A stretch of DNA of 64,000 bases from Mucilaginibacter sp. KACC 22063 (GCF_028736115.1 NZ_CP117877.1:1798001-1862000), one strand, 5' to 3'; shown: positions 18,685 to 27,451, counted from the first letter of the stretch. The notes: generated from the letters alone by a model not told the origin. Program-made: numbers and translations.

Positions 18685-19854
18685 TTACTCAAAATATTCC
18701 TTCATCCGTTCAAAGAAACCTTTTTCGTTTTTACCCGGGTTAGGTTTAAAGTTCGGAGAATTCTGTAGTTTTTCTAACAGTTCGCGTTCTTCGCGGTTAA
18801 GCGCTTTTGGTGTCCATATATTAATATGTACCAATTGGTCGCCGCGATGATATGAATTAACTTCAGGCACACCTTTACCTTTTAAGCGAAGGATCTTGCC
18901 GCCTTGAGTACCTGGTTCTATTTTAATTTTGGCCTTGCCATCAATAGTAGGTACTTCAACGCTTGAACCCAATGCCGCATCTACAAAGCTGATATGCAGG
19001 TCATAGATCACATTGTTACCATCGCGTTTTAAGGTTTCATGCGGAATTTCTTCTATCAGGATGATCAGGTCTCCCGGTACACCACCACGCGGAGCAGCAT
19101 TACCTTTGCCGCTCATGCTTAGTTGCATGCCTTCGCTCACACCTGCCGGGATGTTAATGCTGATGGTTTCTTCACCACGCACAACGCCATCGCCGTGGCA
19201 AACATTACATTTAGAAGTAATTACAGAACCTTCACCATTACAGGTAGGGCATGTGCTTGTAGTTTGCATCTGGCCCAGGATGGTATTGGTTACACGGCGA
19301 ACCGCTCCCGAGCCACCGCAGGTCTGGCAGGTTTGAAATGCTGACTTATCTTTCGCACCCGTACCATCGCAGGTTTTACAAACTACCTGTTTATTAACTT
19401 TTATTTTCTTTTCTGCGCCGTTGGCAATTTCTTCAAGCGTAAGCTTTACTTTGATACGCAGGTTGCTTCCACGTGCTACCCTGCGGCCACCACCGCTGCT
19501 TTGACGCCCGCCACCGCCGAAAAATCCTTCGAACGGACTGCCGCCGCCAAATATATCGCCAAACTGGCTGAATATGTCTTCCATATTCATACCACCGCCA
19601 CCACCATAGCCGCCACCTGCCGCAGAACTTGCATTTGCAGCATGGCCGAACTGATCGTAACGCTGGCGCTTTTCAGCATTGCTTAATACCTCATAAGCTT
19701 CAGCTGCTTCTTTAAAATTTTCTTCAGCCTGCTTATCACCCGGGTTTTTATCCGGGTGGTATTTAATGGCCATTTTGCGGTATGCCTTTTTAATTTCATC
19801 CGCGCTGGAGCCTTTAGCAACACCAAGTACGTCGTAATAATCTCTTTTTGCCAT
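18685..19854 (-). CDS. dnaJ: Chaperone DnaJ (Hsp40)
   Basis: Co-chaperone that stimulates the DnaK ATPase and delivers unfolded substrates. The 389 residues are a canonical type I DnaJ: J domain with YHPDKNPGD, a Gly/Phe-rich region (about 78-125), and four CxxCxGxG zinc-finger repeats ([32 protein letters not shown] at about 158-225). A C-terminal substrate-binding domain follows. grpE lies 90 bp upstream on the same strand, and the gap contains an inverted repeat (19873-19891 / 19921-19938). dnaK is not adjacent. Confidence 0.98.
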   Translation of the reverse strand: MAKRDYYDVLGVAKGSSADEIKKAYRKMAIKYHPDKNPGDKQAEENFKEAAEAYEVLSNAEKRQRYDQFGHAANASSAAGGGYGGGGGMNMEDIFSQFGDIFGGGSPFEGFFGGGGRQSSGGGRRVARGSNLRIKVKLTLEEIANGAEKKIKVNKQVVCKTCDGTGAKDKSAFQTCQTCGGSGAVRRVTNTILGQMQTTSTCPTCNGEGSVITSKCNVCHGDGVVRGEETISINIPAGVSEGMQLSMSGKGNAAPRGGVPGDLIILIEEIPHETLKRDGNNVIYDLHISFVDAALGSSVEVPTIDGKAKIKIEPGTQGGKILRLKGKGVPEVNSYHRGDQLVHINIWTPKALNREERELLEKLQNSPNFKPNPGKNEKGFFERMKEYFE

Positions 19855-19872
19855 AATATCTATTGTTATTAT

Positions 19873-19938
19873 GTTACTGCGTTATTTAGGTATAAGCAAT
19901 ACAGCTACAATAACTCAATAACCAAATAACGTAATCAC
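19873..19938 (-). promoter_or_regulatory. Intercistronic inverted repeat between grpE and dnaJ
   Basis: CGTTATTT(A)GGT on one side pairs with ACC-AAATAACG on the other, with one bulged base and a roughly 30-base loop. There is no U tract, so it is not a terminator. It may be an mRNA processing or stability hairpin that sets unequal GrpE and DnaJ levels. Confidence 0.4.
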
Positions 19939-19944
19939 CTAATT

Positions 19945-20580
19945 TTATGCTCCAACAACAACTTTGGCAAAGCGGATTACCTTGTCATTAAGGAAATAAC
20001 CTTTCTCAAGTTCATCAACTACTTTACCTTTAAGGTCGTCTGTAGGTGCAGGTATGTTGGTAATGGCTTCGTGTATATCCGCATCAAATACCTCACCTTT
20101 GCTATTCATTTCTTTTAAGCCTTTGCTGCTTAAAATATGTTTCAGTTTATTTTGGATCAGAGCTACACCTTCTTTAACCGGAACAACGTCTGTAGCTGTT
20201 TCCATCGCTTTAAGTGCGCGCTCAAAATCATCAAGTACAGGTAGTAAAGCAGCAATAGTATCTTTACCGGCAGATAACCTTTCTTCTGCACGCTCTTTAT
20301 TGGTACGGCGGCGGAAATTGTCAAACTCGGCATACAGGCGCAGGTATTTATCATTCGCACTTACCAGTTCCGCTTTCAATCTCTCTTCTGCAGATAAAGC
20401 AGGTTCAGATTGTGCTTCAACCTCTGGTTGTGCAACCGCCTCTTCACCTTGTGCATTTACATTCAGTTCGTCCGCAAGCGGATTTTGTTCTTCTTGTTGT
20501 TTATTCTCTGTACTCACGTTATTTATATTTTCAGATGCTTCCTTAGATTTCTTCTTTCTCAGCATTTTCTTAAAAATCAT
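19945..20580 (-). CDS. grpE: Nucleotide exchange factor GrpE
   Basis: Releases ADP from DnaK. The 211 residues show an acidic low-complexity N-terminus (about 12-65), a long coiled coil containing KYLRLYAEFDNFRRRTNKERAE (about 80-101), and the GrpE head with VLDDFERAL, GVALIQNKLKHILSSKGLKEM, FDADIHEAI and a GYFLNDKVIRFAKVVV ending. The longest frame begins at TTG 20595; the first ATG, 20580, was preferred. A cluster of CTGCCA/CTGACA hexamers (20606-20700) precedes the gene and is a candidate stress-control region for grpE-dnaJ. Confidence 0.95.
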   Translation of the reverse strand: MIFKKMLRKKKSKEASENINNVSTENKQQEEQNPLADELNVNAQGEEAVAQPEVEAQSEPALSAEERLKAELVSANDKYLRLYAEFDNFRRRTNKERAEERLSAGKDTIAALLPVLDDFERALKAMETATDVVPVKEGVALIQNKLKHILSSKGLKEMNSKGEVFDADIHEAITNIPAPTDDLKGKVVDELEKGYFLNDKVIRFAKVVVGA

Positions 20581-20605
20581 ATTTATATAATGCAAATCAA
20601 GTATC

Positions 20606-20700
20606 CTGCCATTGCCTGTTCGCGGTCAGCTTGGCAGTTTTTCTCAGACTGTCATTTCAATTTGGCAGAAGTGGAAACTTGTGGCAGTATAAAGTGTCAG
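20606..20700 (-). promoter_or_regulatory. Array of CTGMCA hexamers upstream of grpE-dnaJ
   Basis: Read on the minus strand, this region has CTGACA-N7-CTGCCA (20700-20682), CTGCCA-N7-ATGACA (20668-20650) and a further CTGCCA (20637-20632). It is thus two similar two-hexamer units whose starts are 32 bp apart. It is not the CIRCE element. Function is inferred from position only. Confidence 0.4.
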
Positions 20701-20745
20701 CTTTTATGGCTGGCTTGCAGATACAAATCGTATTAACTTATACTA

Positions 20746-21429
20746 TTAAACGATCTGGGCGTCTTCAATTACCTGGCCGTTCTCACATTTAATAATGCGC
20801 GAAGGAAAAGCACGGATAATATGATAGTCGTGTGTAGCGATTAAAACCGCCGTGCCCGACTGGCTAATCTGTTTCAGCAGCATTACAATTTCCTCTGAAG
20901 TATCCGGGTCAAGGTTGCCGGTAGGCTCATCTGCCAGGATTATTTCAGGATCATTGATCAGTGCACGTGCAATTACCACGCGTTGCTGTTCACCACCCGA
21001 CAGTTCATGCGGCATTTTTTTGATCTTTGAGCGTAAGCCCACCTTTTCCAAAACGTCTTTAGTACGTTCGTCTATTAATTTTTTGTCTTTCCAGCCGGTA
21101 GCCTTCATTACAAAGTGCAGGTTTTGCTCAACGGTACGGTCAGTAAGTAATTGAAAATCCTGAAAAACGATGCCCAGCTTACGGCGCAGGTAGGGAATAT
21201 CTTTATCAGCAAGTTTCTTTAGATCGTATCCTCCAGCATGGCCTTCGCCTGTGCTGATTTTAAGGTCGCCATAAATAACTTTAAGCAAGCTACTTTTACC
21301 AGAACCTGTTTGACCGATAAGCCACACAAAGTCGCCTTTATCTACATGCAGGTTAACGTTTGAGAGTACAAGATGCTTCTGCTGAAAAATATCAACGTTT
21401 TGAAGTTTTATTATCGAATTTCCAATCAT
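20746..21429 (-). CDS. ftsE: FtsE-like cell-division ABC ATPase
   Basis: The ATPase of the FtsEX divisome complex, which activates septal peptidoglycan hydrolases. The 227-residue protein has Walker [10 protein letters not shown] (about 39-47), the Q-loop VFQDFQLL, the signature [15 protein letters not shown] and Walker [13 protein letters not shown] followed by ATHD. The FtsE-type ending with basic and acidic residues after the H-loop is present. ftsX is not adjacent, so assignment over other small ABC ATPases (LolD-like) rests on similarity only. A 67-residue ORF sits five bases upstream on the same strand, probably in the same operon. Confidence 0.8.
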   Translation of the reverse strand: MIGNSIIKLQNVDIFQQKHLVLSNVNLHVDKGDFVWLIGQTGSGKSSLLKVIYGDLKISTGEGHAGGYDLKKLADKDIPYLRRKLGIVFQDFQLLTDRTVEQNLHFVMKATGWKDKKLIDERTKDVLEKVGLRSKIKKMPHELSGGEQQRVVIARALINDPEIILADEPTGNLDPDTSEEIVMLLKQISQSGTAVLIATHDYHIIRAFPSRIIKCENGQVIEDAQIV

Positions 21430-21434
21430 TGTTA

Positions 21435-21638
21435 TTACAGTTCCAGTTTTAATATCTGCCCAAAGGGTAAATCTTTTACGATATTCATTATGTAATCGGC
21501 TTTGTCGCTCAACCCCACTTTATCCAGCGACTTTTCGGGTCTGTCTAACCTGAAATATGCCAGCAGCGTAAACTTGTCGTCGCGCAGTTGCACATAGTCG
21601 GGGATTTTGGCTACGCCTTTTACTTTAATAATATACAT
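21435..21638 (-). CDS. Small conserved-type protein upstream of ftsE
   Basis: An unrecognised 67-residue protein (MYIIKVKGVAKIPDYVQLRD...; ending FGQILKLEL), mixed alpha/beta by composition, with no signal peptide or membrane segment. The longest frame starts at TTG 21647. The ATG at 21638 is preferred because a TACCTTTG -7 box (21645-21652) overlaps the longer start. It is five bases from ftsE on the same strand and probably shares its transcript, so a link to cell division or to FtsE is possible but is inferred from position only. Confidence 0.7.
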   Translation of the reverse strand: MYIIKVKGVAKIPDYVQLRDDKFTLLAYFRLDRPEKSLDKVGLSDKADYIMNIVKDLPFGQILKLEL

Positions 21639-21644
21639 GTCCTT

Positions 21645-21652
21645 CAAAGGTA
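21645..21652 (-). promoter_or_regulatory. -7 promoter box for the small gene-ftsE unit
   Basis: CAAAGGTA on the plus strand reads TACCTTTG on the minus strand, six bases before the ATG at 21638. Confidence 0.5.
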
Positions 21653-21734
21653 TTGTTATTTTGAATTAAGTTAAAGGAGAAAATGTAAGTAAGGGCTGTG
21701 AATGTTGAATAAAAGTATGCACTATTTAATGTTA

Positions 21735-21849
21735 TTTTCTTTTTCTCCCCAAAAGAAAGTAACAAAGAAAAGTCGTGACTTTGGCCTTGTTGCTTTGTGC
21801 CTTCAGTAAGTTAGCACTACCAGTTTTTTCCCCAACAAGCCCGAGGTCA
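21735..21849. repeat. Likely degraded interspersed element with inverted arms
   Basis: An A/C-rich stretch (around 21742-21770) leads into imperfect inverted arms TGACTTTGGCCTTGTTG (21776-21792) and CAACAAGCCCGAGGTCA (21833-21849), with 13 of 17 positions paired. There is no coding potential. It resembles the short dispersed elements common in this phylum, but only one copy is present here, so repeat status is inferred. Confidence 0.4.
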
Positions 21850-21935
21850 CATTTAAAACTGTTATGTCATTTTGTGCTTTTCAGCATAAGCACTACTTTG
21901 GTTGCAAATCTCACCAAGTAGAGAACTTTGAGTTT

Positions 21936-22142
21936 ATGAATAAAACTACAGTCTACATAATCATAACCATTGTTAAGTTAATATCTGTACTTATCTGTAT
22001 GGTATATGTTTTTTTTAATTTTAAGGCATGGAGGAACACCAAGAATAAGGAGAAATTGAAAAGAGCTGCATTTATATTTGGCGGTATGTTTATTTTGTTA
22101 TTAATACTAACAGCAACAGAATTTTTAATTGCATATAATTAA
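21936..22142 (+). CDS. Small two-helix membrane protein
   Basis: A 68-residue protein starting MNKTTVYIIITIVKLISV. It has two transmembrane helices (about 6-27 and 46-65) separated by a basic loop (KAWRNTKNKEKLKRAA). No family was recognised. The frame can be extended to 21864, but the extension has a non-protein-like composition next to a probable repeat, so the ATG at 21936 was chosen. It stands alone, divergent from the ftsE unit and convergent with the acyl-CoA reductase gene. A hairpin-type function such as a small regulator or toxin cannot be judged from sequence. Confidence 0.55.
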   Translation: MNKTTVYIIITIVKLISVLICMVYVFFNFKAWRNTKNKEKLKRAAFIFGGMFILLLILTATEFLIAYN

Positions 22143-22189
22143 TCTGTGCTATGCAGCCAAGAAATTAACTACAGTCTCATTAAATACTA

Positions 22190-23212
22190 TTATAGCTCCG
22201 TCAAAAATGCCATCGTATCAACACCATCAGCATAATCCCAAAGTTTAGGGTACTGGCTTTGGCCAAACTCTACGACTTGGTTCCCAGTATTGAGTTCCAT
22301 TTTGCTTACAATGCATTGTATATTATCCTGCTGGTCGTTCAGCTTGTTAACGGCGTCTTCGTAAGTGTCATAAAAACTATAATAAACAACAGCAAGAGGC
22401 GAGGCGAGGCGTTCATCTTCCTTTAATAATAAAAAGCCGTTATCCAGATGTTCGTTGCGGTTTACCAGGAAAATGGCTTTATTATAATCATAGTTATTAT
22501 GATATTTATGATGATCGGCAATGGGATTAAACTCTTCAATGGCTTCAAAAAAGGGTATAAAATTGTAATCTTTTGGTACTAACAAATGAGATACATTGCG
22601 GCAGCCTAATCCAAAATAGTCGAATATATCGTGCCCTAATTGTTGTAGTTGCTCTTTGGTTTCAAAGCCGCTTAATACACTTACACTGTTACGGTTTTTG
22701 CGGATGATATTTGGCACTTTACCAAAATAATAATCAAAGTAACGCGAGGTATTGTTGCTGCCGGTGGCGATGACCGCATCAAAGTTATCGAGGCGTTCCG
22801 TGTAAACGATTCGTTCTTTAAGCTCTGGCGCAAGCTCTATCAGCATTTGTAATACGTGGCGTATCAGGCGCGAGTCCTGCGAAGAAAGTTTAATCAGCGC
22901 AATATGTCCTGTGATCAGCACGCATAATATATCATGAAACCCAACCATTGGTATATTGCCTGCCAGTATTAATCCAATACGCTTAGGTTGGTGATTATTG
23001 ACCGGGTAGCGGTTGACCCATGCGGTTATGTCGGCTTCGTTAAGCATTTGGCCGGTGGCCTTTACCGCACTCATTACGCTTTCCGGCGTAAACCATGCAT
23101 TATGATAACGCTCGTTGTTAATTATTGCCGATAGCGTCTCATCTGGTGCAGATAGCTGCTTACCAAGTGTAGCAATGACGTTTATAATGTAATTTTTGTC
23201 AGTTATAACCAT
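22190..23212 (-). CDS. Acyl-CoA reductase (LuxC-like family)
   Basis: A 340-residue protein of the LuxC/acyl-CoA reductase family (aldehyde dehydrogenase fold), expected to reduce acyl-CoA to aldehyde with NAD(P)H. Recognisable parts are the nucleotide-binding IGLILAGNIPMVGFHDILCVLITGH (about 77-101) and FDYFGLGCRNVSHLLVP with the likely catalytic Cys (about 207). The longest ORF starts at 23284, but that overlaps the promoter of the divergent ferredoxin gene, so the ATG at 23212 (MVITDKNY) was used. Pairing with a 4Fe-4S ferredoxin suggests a linked redox function; the substrate is unknown. Confidence 0.85.
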   Translation of the reverse strand: MVITDKNYIINVIATLGKQLSAPDETLSAIINNERYHNAWFTPESVMSAVKATGQMLNEADITAWVNRYPVNNHQPKRIGLILAGNIPMVGFHDILCVLITGHIALIKLSSQDSRLIRHVLQMLIELAPELKERIVYTERLDNFDAVIATGSNNTSRYFDYYFGKVPNIIRKNRNSVSVLSGFETKEQLQQLGHDIFDYFGLGCRNVSHLLVPKDYNFIPFFEAIEEFNPIADHHKYHNNYDYNKAIFLVNRNEHLDNGFLLLKEDERLASPLAVVYYSFYDTYEDAVNKLNDQQDNIQCIVSKMELNTGNQVVEFGQSQYPKLWDYADGVDTMAFLTEL

Positions 23213-23253
23213 TTTAAATTGAGGTTTTTTAAACCCTAACAAGCCTTTTTTGT

Positions 23254-23261
23254 TATATTTG
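23254..23261 (+). promoter_or_regulatory. -7 promoter box for the ferredoxin gene
   Basis: TATATTTG matches TAnnTTTG, 56 bp before the ferredoxin ATG. Confidence 0.5.
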
Positions 23262-23316
23262 CGTTCGCATTTAATTAAATGCAAAGGTAAATTAAGATCA
23301 TTAGAAATTTAATCAT

Positions 23317-23670
23317 ATGGCGATTAAAATCACCGACGAATGTATAAACTGCGGAGCGTGCGAGCCAGAATGCCCGAACAACGCTATTTATGACGCTGGT
23401 GCTGCATGGCGTTTCTCAGACGGTACCGGTTTAAAAGGTGTTATTGACTTTGGCGATGGCAATACCCTTAATGCTGAAGAATCACAGGCGGCACTATCTG
23501 ACGATATTTATTATATAGTACCTGATAAATGTACTGAGTGTGTAGGTTTTCATGACGAACCGCAGTGTGCGGCCGTTTGCCCTGTTGACTGTTGTGTAGA
23601 CGATGAAGACGTGCGTGAAACAGAAGAGGAATTGTTAGCTAAGAAAGACTGGCTTCACATGAACGAATAA
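23317..23670 (+). CDS. 4Fe-4S dicluster ferredoxin
   Basis: A 117-residue electron carrier with two iron-sulfur motifs: CINCGACEPECP (residues 9-20) and, after an insert of about 45 residues rich in Asp/Gly, CTECVGFHDEPQCAAVCP (about 73-90), then CCVDDEDV. The extra loop between the second-motif cysteines is typical of the YfhL/Allochromatium-type 2[4Fe-4S] ferredoxins. It is divergent from the acyl-CoA reductase gene and ends in a strong terminator, so it is monocistronic. Likely partners are oxidoreductases such as the nearby reductase; this is an inference. Confidence 0.93.
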   Translation: MAIKITDECINCGACEPECPNNAIYDAGAAWRFSDGTGLKGVIDFGDGNTLNAEESQAALSDDIYYIVPDKCTECVGFHDEPQCAAVCPVDCCVDDEDVRETEEELLAKKDWLHMNE

Positions 23671-23688
23671 GCTTTTTTGCATGAGCTG

Positions 23689-23722
23689 AAAAGGGAATGG
23701 GTGTTTACTCATTCCCTTTTTT
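23689..23722 (+). terminator. Intrinsic terminator of the ferredoxin gene
   Basis: Stem AAAAGGGAATG (23689-23699) / CATTCCCTTTT (23710-23720), ten-base loop, T-rich end. It sits between convergent genes and may act in both directions. Confidence 0.9.
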
Positions 23723-23729
23723 ATTGCTT

Positions 23730-24065
23730 TTAACGGTCCTTGTCCGGATCAAGCAAGCCAACGTTTACCGCTCCCTCATTAGGTTTAAGCATTTTGCTGG
23801 TATCATAATGCATTTCACCATTGGTTTCGCTCCCTTTGATTAAGCCTTTATCATACAGTTCTTTTAAAACGATATTAGCCATTGCTGTCAACTGTTCTGA
23901 GGTGATGCCTGGTTCCAGGTCTTCCAGTTTGGCAACAACTTCGTTAACGGTACCTTCGCCTAAGCTGGCCAGTGCGAAAATGATTTTATTTTTCTGCGTG
24001 TCTTCTGTATTGTAAGCTGGCGGAATGTGCAATGTAAATGCATCATTAAATTGTTCGTCGTTCAT
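23730..24065 (-). CDS. Hypothetical acidic protein, possible winged-helix-like
   Basis: A 111-residue soluble acidic protein of no recognised family. The central part (about 25-75: KNKIIFALASLGEGTVNEVVAKLEDLEPGITSEQLTAMANIVLKELYDKGLIKGS) has the helix spacing and 'GEGTVNEV' / 'LYDKGLIKG' wording of a winged-helix domain, with the wing in GETNGEMHYD. That reading is tentative. N- and C-terminal tails are probably disordered. It lies between the ferredoxin terminator and the glutamine synthetase terminator and appears monocistronic. Confidence 0.7.
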   Translation of the reverse strand: MNDEQFNDAFTLHIPPAYNTEDTQKNKIIFALASLGEGTVNEVVAKLEDLEPGITSEQLTAMANIVLKELYDKGLIKGSETNGEMHYDTSKMLKPNEGAVNVGLLDPDKDR

Positions 24066-24124
24066 AAGGATGTATTTTATATGCTAACATCCTGATGCGT
24101 GATTTAGTTTGTCGGTTAAATAAC

Positions 24125-24155
24125 ACAAAAAAGGCTACCCGTTTAAGAGTAGCCT
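24125..24155 (-). terminator. Intrinsic terminator of the type II glutamine synthetase gene
   Basis: Stem AGGCTAC / GTAGCCT (24132-24138 / 24149-24155) with a run of U on the minus strand, 22 bases past the stop codon. Confidence 0.88.
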
Positions 24156-24177
24156 GGATATTTATAAATCCAACTTA

Positions 24178-25185
24178 TTAGATAGCTGATTTTACAGTTT
24201 TAATGATACGTGCAGCAACTTTGTACGGATCGGCAGCTGAGTTAGGGCGACGATCTTCCAGGTAACCGTTCCATCCTTTTTGTACCGTATAAAGCGGGAT
24301 ACGGATAGAAGCACCACGGTCAGATATGCCATAGCTGTAATCATGGATAGAAGCAGTTTCGTGCTTGCCGGTTAAGCGTTGCTCGTTGTCAGCACCGTAT
24401 ACTTCGATGTGCTCTTTCACTACCGGGCGGAAAGCCTCAAGGATTTTTTTGTAAGTATCTTCGCTACCAGCGGTACGCAGTGTAGTATTTGAGAAGTTGG
24501 CGTGCATACCAGAACCGTTCCAGTCTAATGTACCAAGTGGTTTACAGTGCCAGTTAATAGCAACACCATAGCTTTCGCCAATTCTTTCCAGCAGGTAACG
24601 TGCAACCCAGATCTGGTCGCCAGCTTCTTTTGCACCCTTAGCAAAGATCTGGAACTCCCATTGGCCTGCAGCAACCTCTGCATTGATGCCTTCTACGTTA
24701 AGGCCAGCCTCTAAACAAACGTCTAAGTGTTCTTCAACAATTTCGCGGCCGAAAGCGTTGTTAGCGCCTACCGAGCAATAGTATGGGCCTTGCGGACCAG
24801 GATAGCCGCCGGCAGGGAAGCCAAGAGGTTTGTTAGTTTCAGGATCCCAAAGGAAATATTCCTGCTCAAAGCCAAACCAAAAATCGTTATCGTCATCCTC
24901 GATATGGGCACGTCCGTTAGATTCGTGCGGGTTGCCGTGAGAATCTAAAACTTCGCACATTACTAAATAACCTTCTTTACGCTGAGGGTCAGGGCAAATG
25001 AAAACAGGTTTCAGGATACAATCAGATGAACCGCCTGGTGCCTGTTCGGTTGAAGAACCGTCGAAGCTCCAAAGTGGGCAATCTTCTAATTTACCACTGA
25101 AATCTTTTTCAATTTTAGTTTTGCTGCGTAAGCTTTGTGTAGGTTTATAACCATCAAGCCAAATGTACTCAAGTTTAGCTGCCAT
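24178..25185 (-). CDS. Glutamine synthetase type II (eukaryotic-like)
   Basis: A 335-residue glutamate-ammonia ligase of the short GSII class. Landmarks are the beta-grasp LEYIWLDGYKPTQSLRSKT, the phosphate-side WSFDGSSTEQAPGGSSDC, the catalytic FWFGFEQEYFLWD (about 102-114), PQGPYYCSVGANNAFGR, EVAAGQWEFQ (Glu ligands) and NWHCKPLGTLDWNGSGMHANFS. GSII enzymes are not adenylylated, in contrast to GSI. The ammonium transporter gene is divergent 671 bp away, linking the two to ammonium assimilation. Its own terminator follows. Confidence 0.95.
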   Translation of the reverse strand: MAAKLEYIWLDGYKPTQSLRSKTKIEKDFSGKLEDCPLWSFDGSSTEQAPGGSSDCILKPVFICPDPQRKEGYLVMCEVLDSHGNPHESNGRAHIEDDDNDFWFGFEQEYFLWDPETNKPLGFPAGGYPGPQGPYYCSVGANNAFGREIVEEHLDVCLEAGLNVEGINAEVAAGQWEFQIFAKGAKEAGDQIWVARYLLERIGESYGVAINWHCKPLGTLDWNGSGMHANFSNTTLRTAGSEDTYKKILEAFRPVVKEHIEVYGADNEQRLTGKHETASIHDYSYGISDRGASIRIPLYTVQKGWNGYLEDRRPNSAADPYKVAARIIKTVKSAI

Positions 25186-25856
25186 GTTTTTTGAGAATTA
25201 TAAAATTAGGGTTAAGCGATTAATATATTTTAATTAAAACGTGTGAATTTATATAGTTTTAGTGAAATATTGCGAATAAATCTCAAATAAAAATAAAAAT
25301 CTGTACTTATTTCCTTCTCAAACAAAGTTGTTAGGGGTAAAATTGTAATTTTTGTAAAAAAGCTTTATGAATAGTATAAAAAAATGATGATTTCGCAAGA
25401 AGTATGTTTATCTGCTGTGATTCGGGCGAACAATCATTAAAAGTCGAGTGCTGGTCTTTTTTATATGTATTTCCTATAGATTTTCTATACTCTCTTCAGT
25501 AATTTACTTAATTTTTTCATTTATGAGTATTTAAAAGGTGAACTTTAATGTTTTTTTTCAATATGAAATAGTTATTTAATAAATATATAATTAGATAACT
25601 CGTTTTTTTTGATCTGTTTTCTTGAAAATATTAAAAATCACAAATAAACAACTCGTTAATATTTAAGAATTTAATAAAAATTTAATATTCTATTTAAATA
25701 TAAATGAATTGATGAATTTATTTTATAATTTCATCATAATGATATATGATTTATTAAATATTGATAATGAATCTACTCTTATATCACAAAAATTATAAAC
25801 TAACTAAATATCACATACTAACTTTCTTTAAAACTCAATCAAAACAATCATTAATT
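25186..25856. other. Long AT-rich divergent regulatory region between GSII and amtB
   Basis: These 671 bp lack genes. Most is extremely AT-rich. A less AT-rich island at about 25385-25460 contains an 18-codon frame (MMISQEVCLSAVIRANNH) with no obvious regulatory residues, and about 25470-25490 has imperfect TATAGA/TCTATA dyads. No exact TAnnTTTG box or sigma-54 (TGGC-N8-TTGC) site was seen for either gene. Confidence 0.5.
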
Positions 25857-27413
25857 ATGAAACCCCTGTCTAAACAACATGAATTGTTTGCCTCAATGTT
25901 TGAAAAAGGCAAAAAAAACTGGCGCATAGGTGCTGCAATTTTTGCAGGTAAGCTTATCGGTACATTTATAGTGATCGCAGCAATGATCATTTTGCCCGGA
26001 TTGTTGGGTACACCCGCACATGCAGCCGATAAGCCAACAGAAACCGAAACAGCACTGATGAACACCGCTAATACTATTTGGACATTAGTGGCTGCTTTCC
26101 TGGTATTTGGTATGCAGGCAGGGTTTGTAATGCTCGAGGCCGGATTTGCCCGTAAAAAAGAAACTGTCAACGTATTAATGGAATGTATTTTTGATACATG
26201 CCTATGCGGCTTGTTATTTTGGGCGGTAGGTTACGCATTTATGTTTAGCGAGGGTAACGGTTTTATTGGTTATCATTGGTTCTTTTTGGCAGGCGCCCCT
26301 GCTACTTATATGGCAACAGGTATTCCGGTTCTTGCACATTGGGTTTTCCAGTATGCCTTTGCCGATACCTGCTCAACCATTGTATCAGGCGCTATGATTG
26401 GCCGTACCAGTTTCCGCGGCGATATATTATATAGTATAGGTATTACAGGTTTTATCTATCCTATTATTGGCCATTGGGCGTGGGGGCCGGGAGGTTTCCT
26501 GGCTAACATGGGTTTCCTTGACTTTGCAGGCTCAACTGTAGTACATACCATTGGCGGTATTGCTTCACTGGCAGGTGCTATTGTGCTTGGTCCGCGTTTA
26601 GGCCGTATCTTCCGCCGCGACGATAAAATTAAAGGCGGTATGCCACCTGCTCATAACTTAACCATTGCTGCGGTAGGTGCATTTATACTGTGGTTCGGTT
26701 GGTATGGTTTTAATCCGGGCAGTACCTTATCTGCCATGGATATGCAGGGGATAGGCCGTGTTGCAGCAAATACAACATTAGCAGCATGTGCAGGCGGTTT
26801 TGCCGCAATGTACCTGGCTTTATGGTTTGGCCCTACAAAAGGAAAGTTTGATGTAGGCTTCACAGTGAATGGTTTATTGGGCGGCCTTGTTGCCATTACC
26901 TGTCCCTGTTATTGGGTAAGTCCGCTTGGGTCTATTTTGTTAGGCGCTATAGCCGGACTGGTCATATTTGCAGGTACTTATGCTTTGGAATATTTAAGAA
27001 TTGACGATCCGGTAGGCGCTGTGCCGGTGCATGGCCTTTGTGGTATCTGGGGAACATTGTCACTGGGCTTATTTGCATCAGGGCAATATGGTTTAACAGG
27101 CCCAACAGGTGCAGATAACTCAAAACCGTTTACAGGCTTATTCTACGGCGGTGGTTTTGATCTGCTTAAAGCGCAGGCAATAGGCAGCGGAACTGTTGTA
27201 GCGGCAACGTTTATTATAGCGTTTGCCATGATGTTCATCATCCGTAAGTTACCTCATCCATGGAACCTGCGTGTTGAAGAGCATGGCGAACTTGGCAAAG
27301 GCGGCCTTGATGTATTTGAACATGGTGCCGAAGCTTATGCCGAAGATGATGACGATATCGATATCAACGGCTTATTTGAAGGTGGTGCTGTAAAAAGCCC
27401 GCTTACTGTATAA
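25857..27413 (+). CDS. amtB: Ammonium transporter (Amt/MEP/Rh family)
   Basis: An inner-membrane ammonium channel. The 518-residue protein has a cleavable or anchoring N-terminal helix (about 26-58, ending PAHAAD), then about 11 transmembrane helices. Both pore histidines are present, in STVVHTIGGIASLAG and VPVHGLCGIWGTLSLGLFASG, as is the GFVMLEAGF helix. The acidic C-terminal tail (AEDDDDIDINGLF) is unusual compared with E. coli AmtB. No glnK (PII) gene is adjacent, although pairing is common. The start at 25857 (MKPLSKQHEL) was chosen over the 32-codon AT-rich extension from 25761. Confidence 0.95.
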   Translation: MKPLSKQHELFASMFEKGKKNWRIGAAIFAGKLIGTFIVIAAMIILPGLLGTPAHAADKPTETETALMNTANTIWTLVAAFLVFGMQAGFVMLEAGFARKKETVNVLMECIFDTCLCGLLFWAVGYAFMFSEGNGFIGYHWFFLAGAPATYMATGIPVLAHWVFQYAFADTCSTIVSGAMIGRTSFRGDILYSIGITGFIYPIIGHWAWGPGGFLANMGFLDFAGSTVVHTIGGIASLAGAIVLGPRLGRIFRRDDKIKGGMPPAHNLTIAAVGAFILWFGWYGFNPGSTLSAMDMQGIGRVAANTTLAACAGGFAAMYLALWFGPTKGKFDVGFTVNGLLGGLVAITCPCYWVSPLGSILLGAIAGLVIFAGTYALEYLRIDDPVGAVPVHGLCGIWGTLSLGLFASGQYGLTGPTGADNSKPFTGLFYGGGFDLLKAQAIGSGTVVAATFIIAFAMMFIIRKLPHPWNLRVEEHGELGKGGLDVFEHGAEAYAEDDDDIDINGLFEGGAVKSPLTV

Positions 27414-27419
27414 TTATTC

Positions 27420-27451
27420 AAGGCGCATGGCTTTTTAGTCATGCGCCTTTC
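27420..27451 (+). terminator. Intrinsic terminator of amtB
   Basis: Perfect 10-bp stem AAGGCGCATG / CATGCGCCTT with a ten-base loop, six bases after the stop, followed by a T-rich tract. Confidence 0.9.

Noticed and set aside
20589..20611. TGGCAGGATACTTGAT on the minus strand as a sigma-54 promoter for grpE
   Set aside because: The critical -12 GC is replaced by GA, and the spacing puts the start almost at the ATG, so the match is weak.
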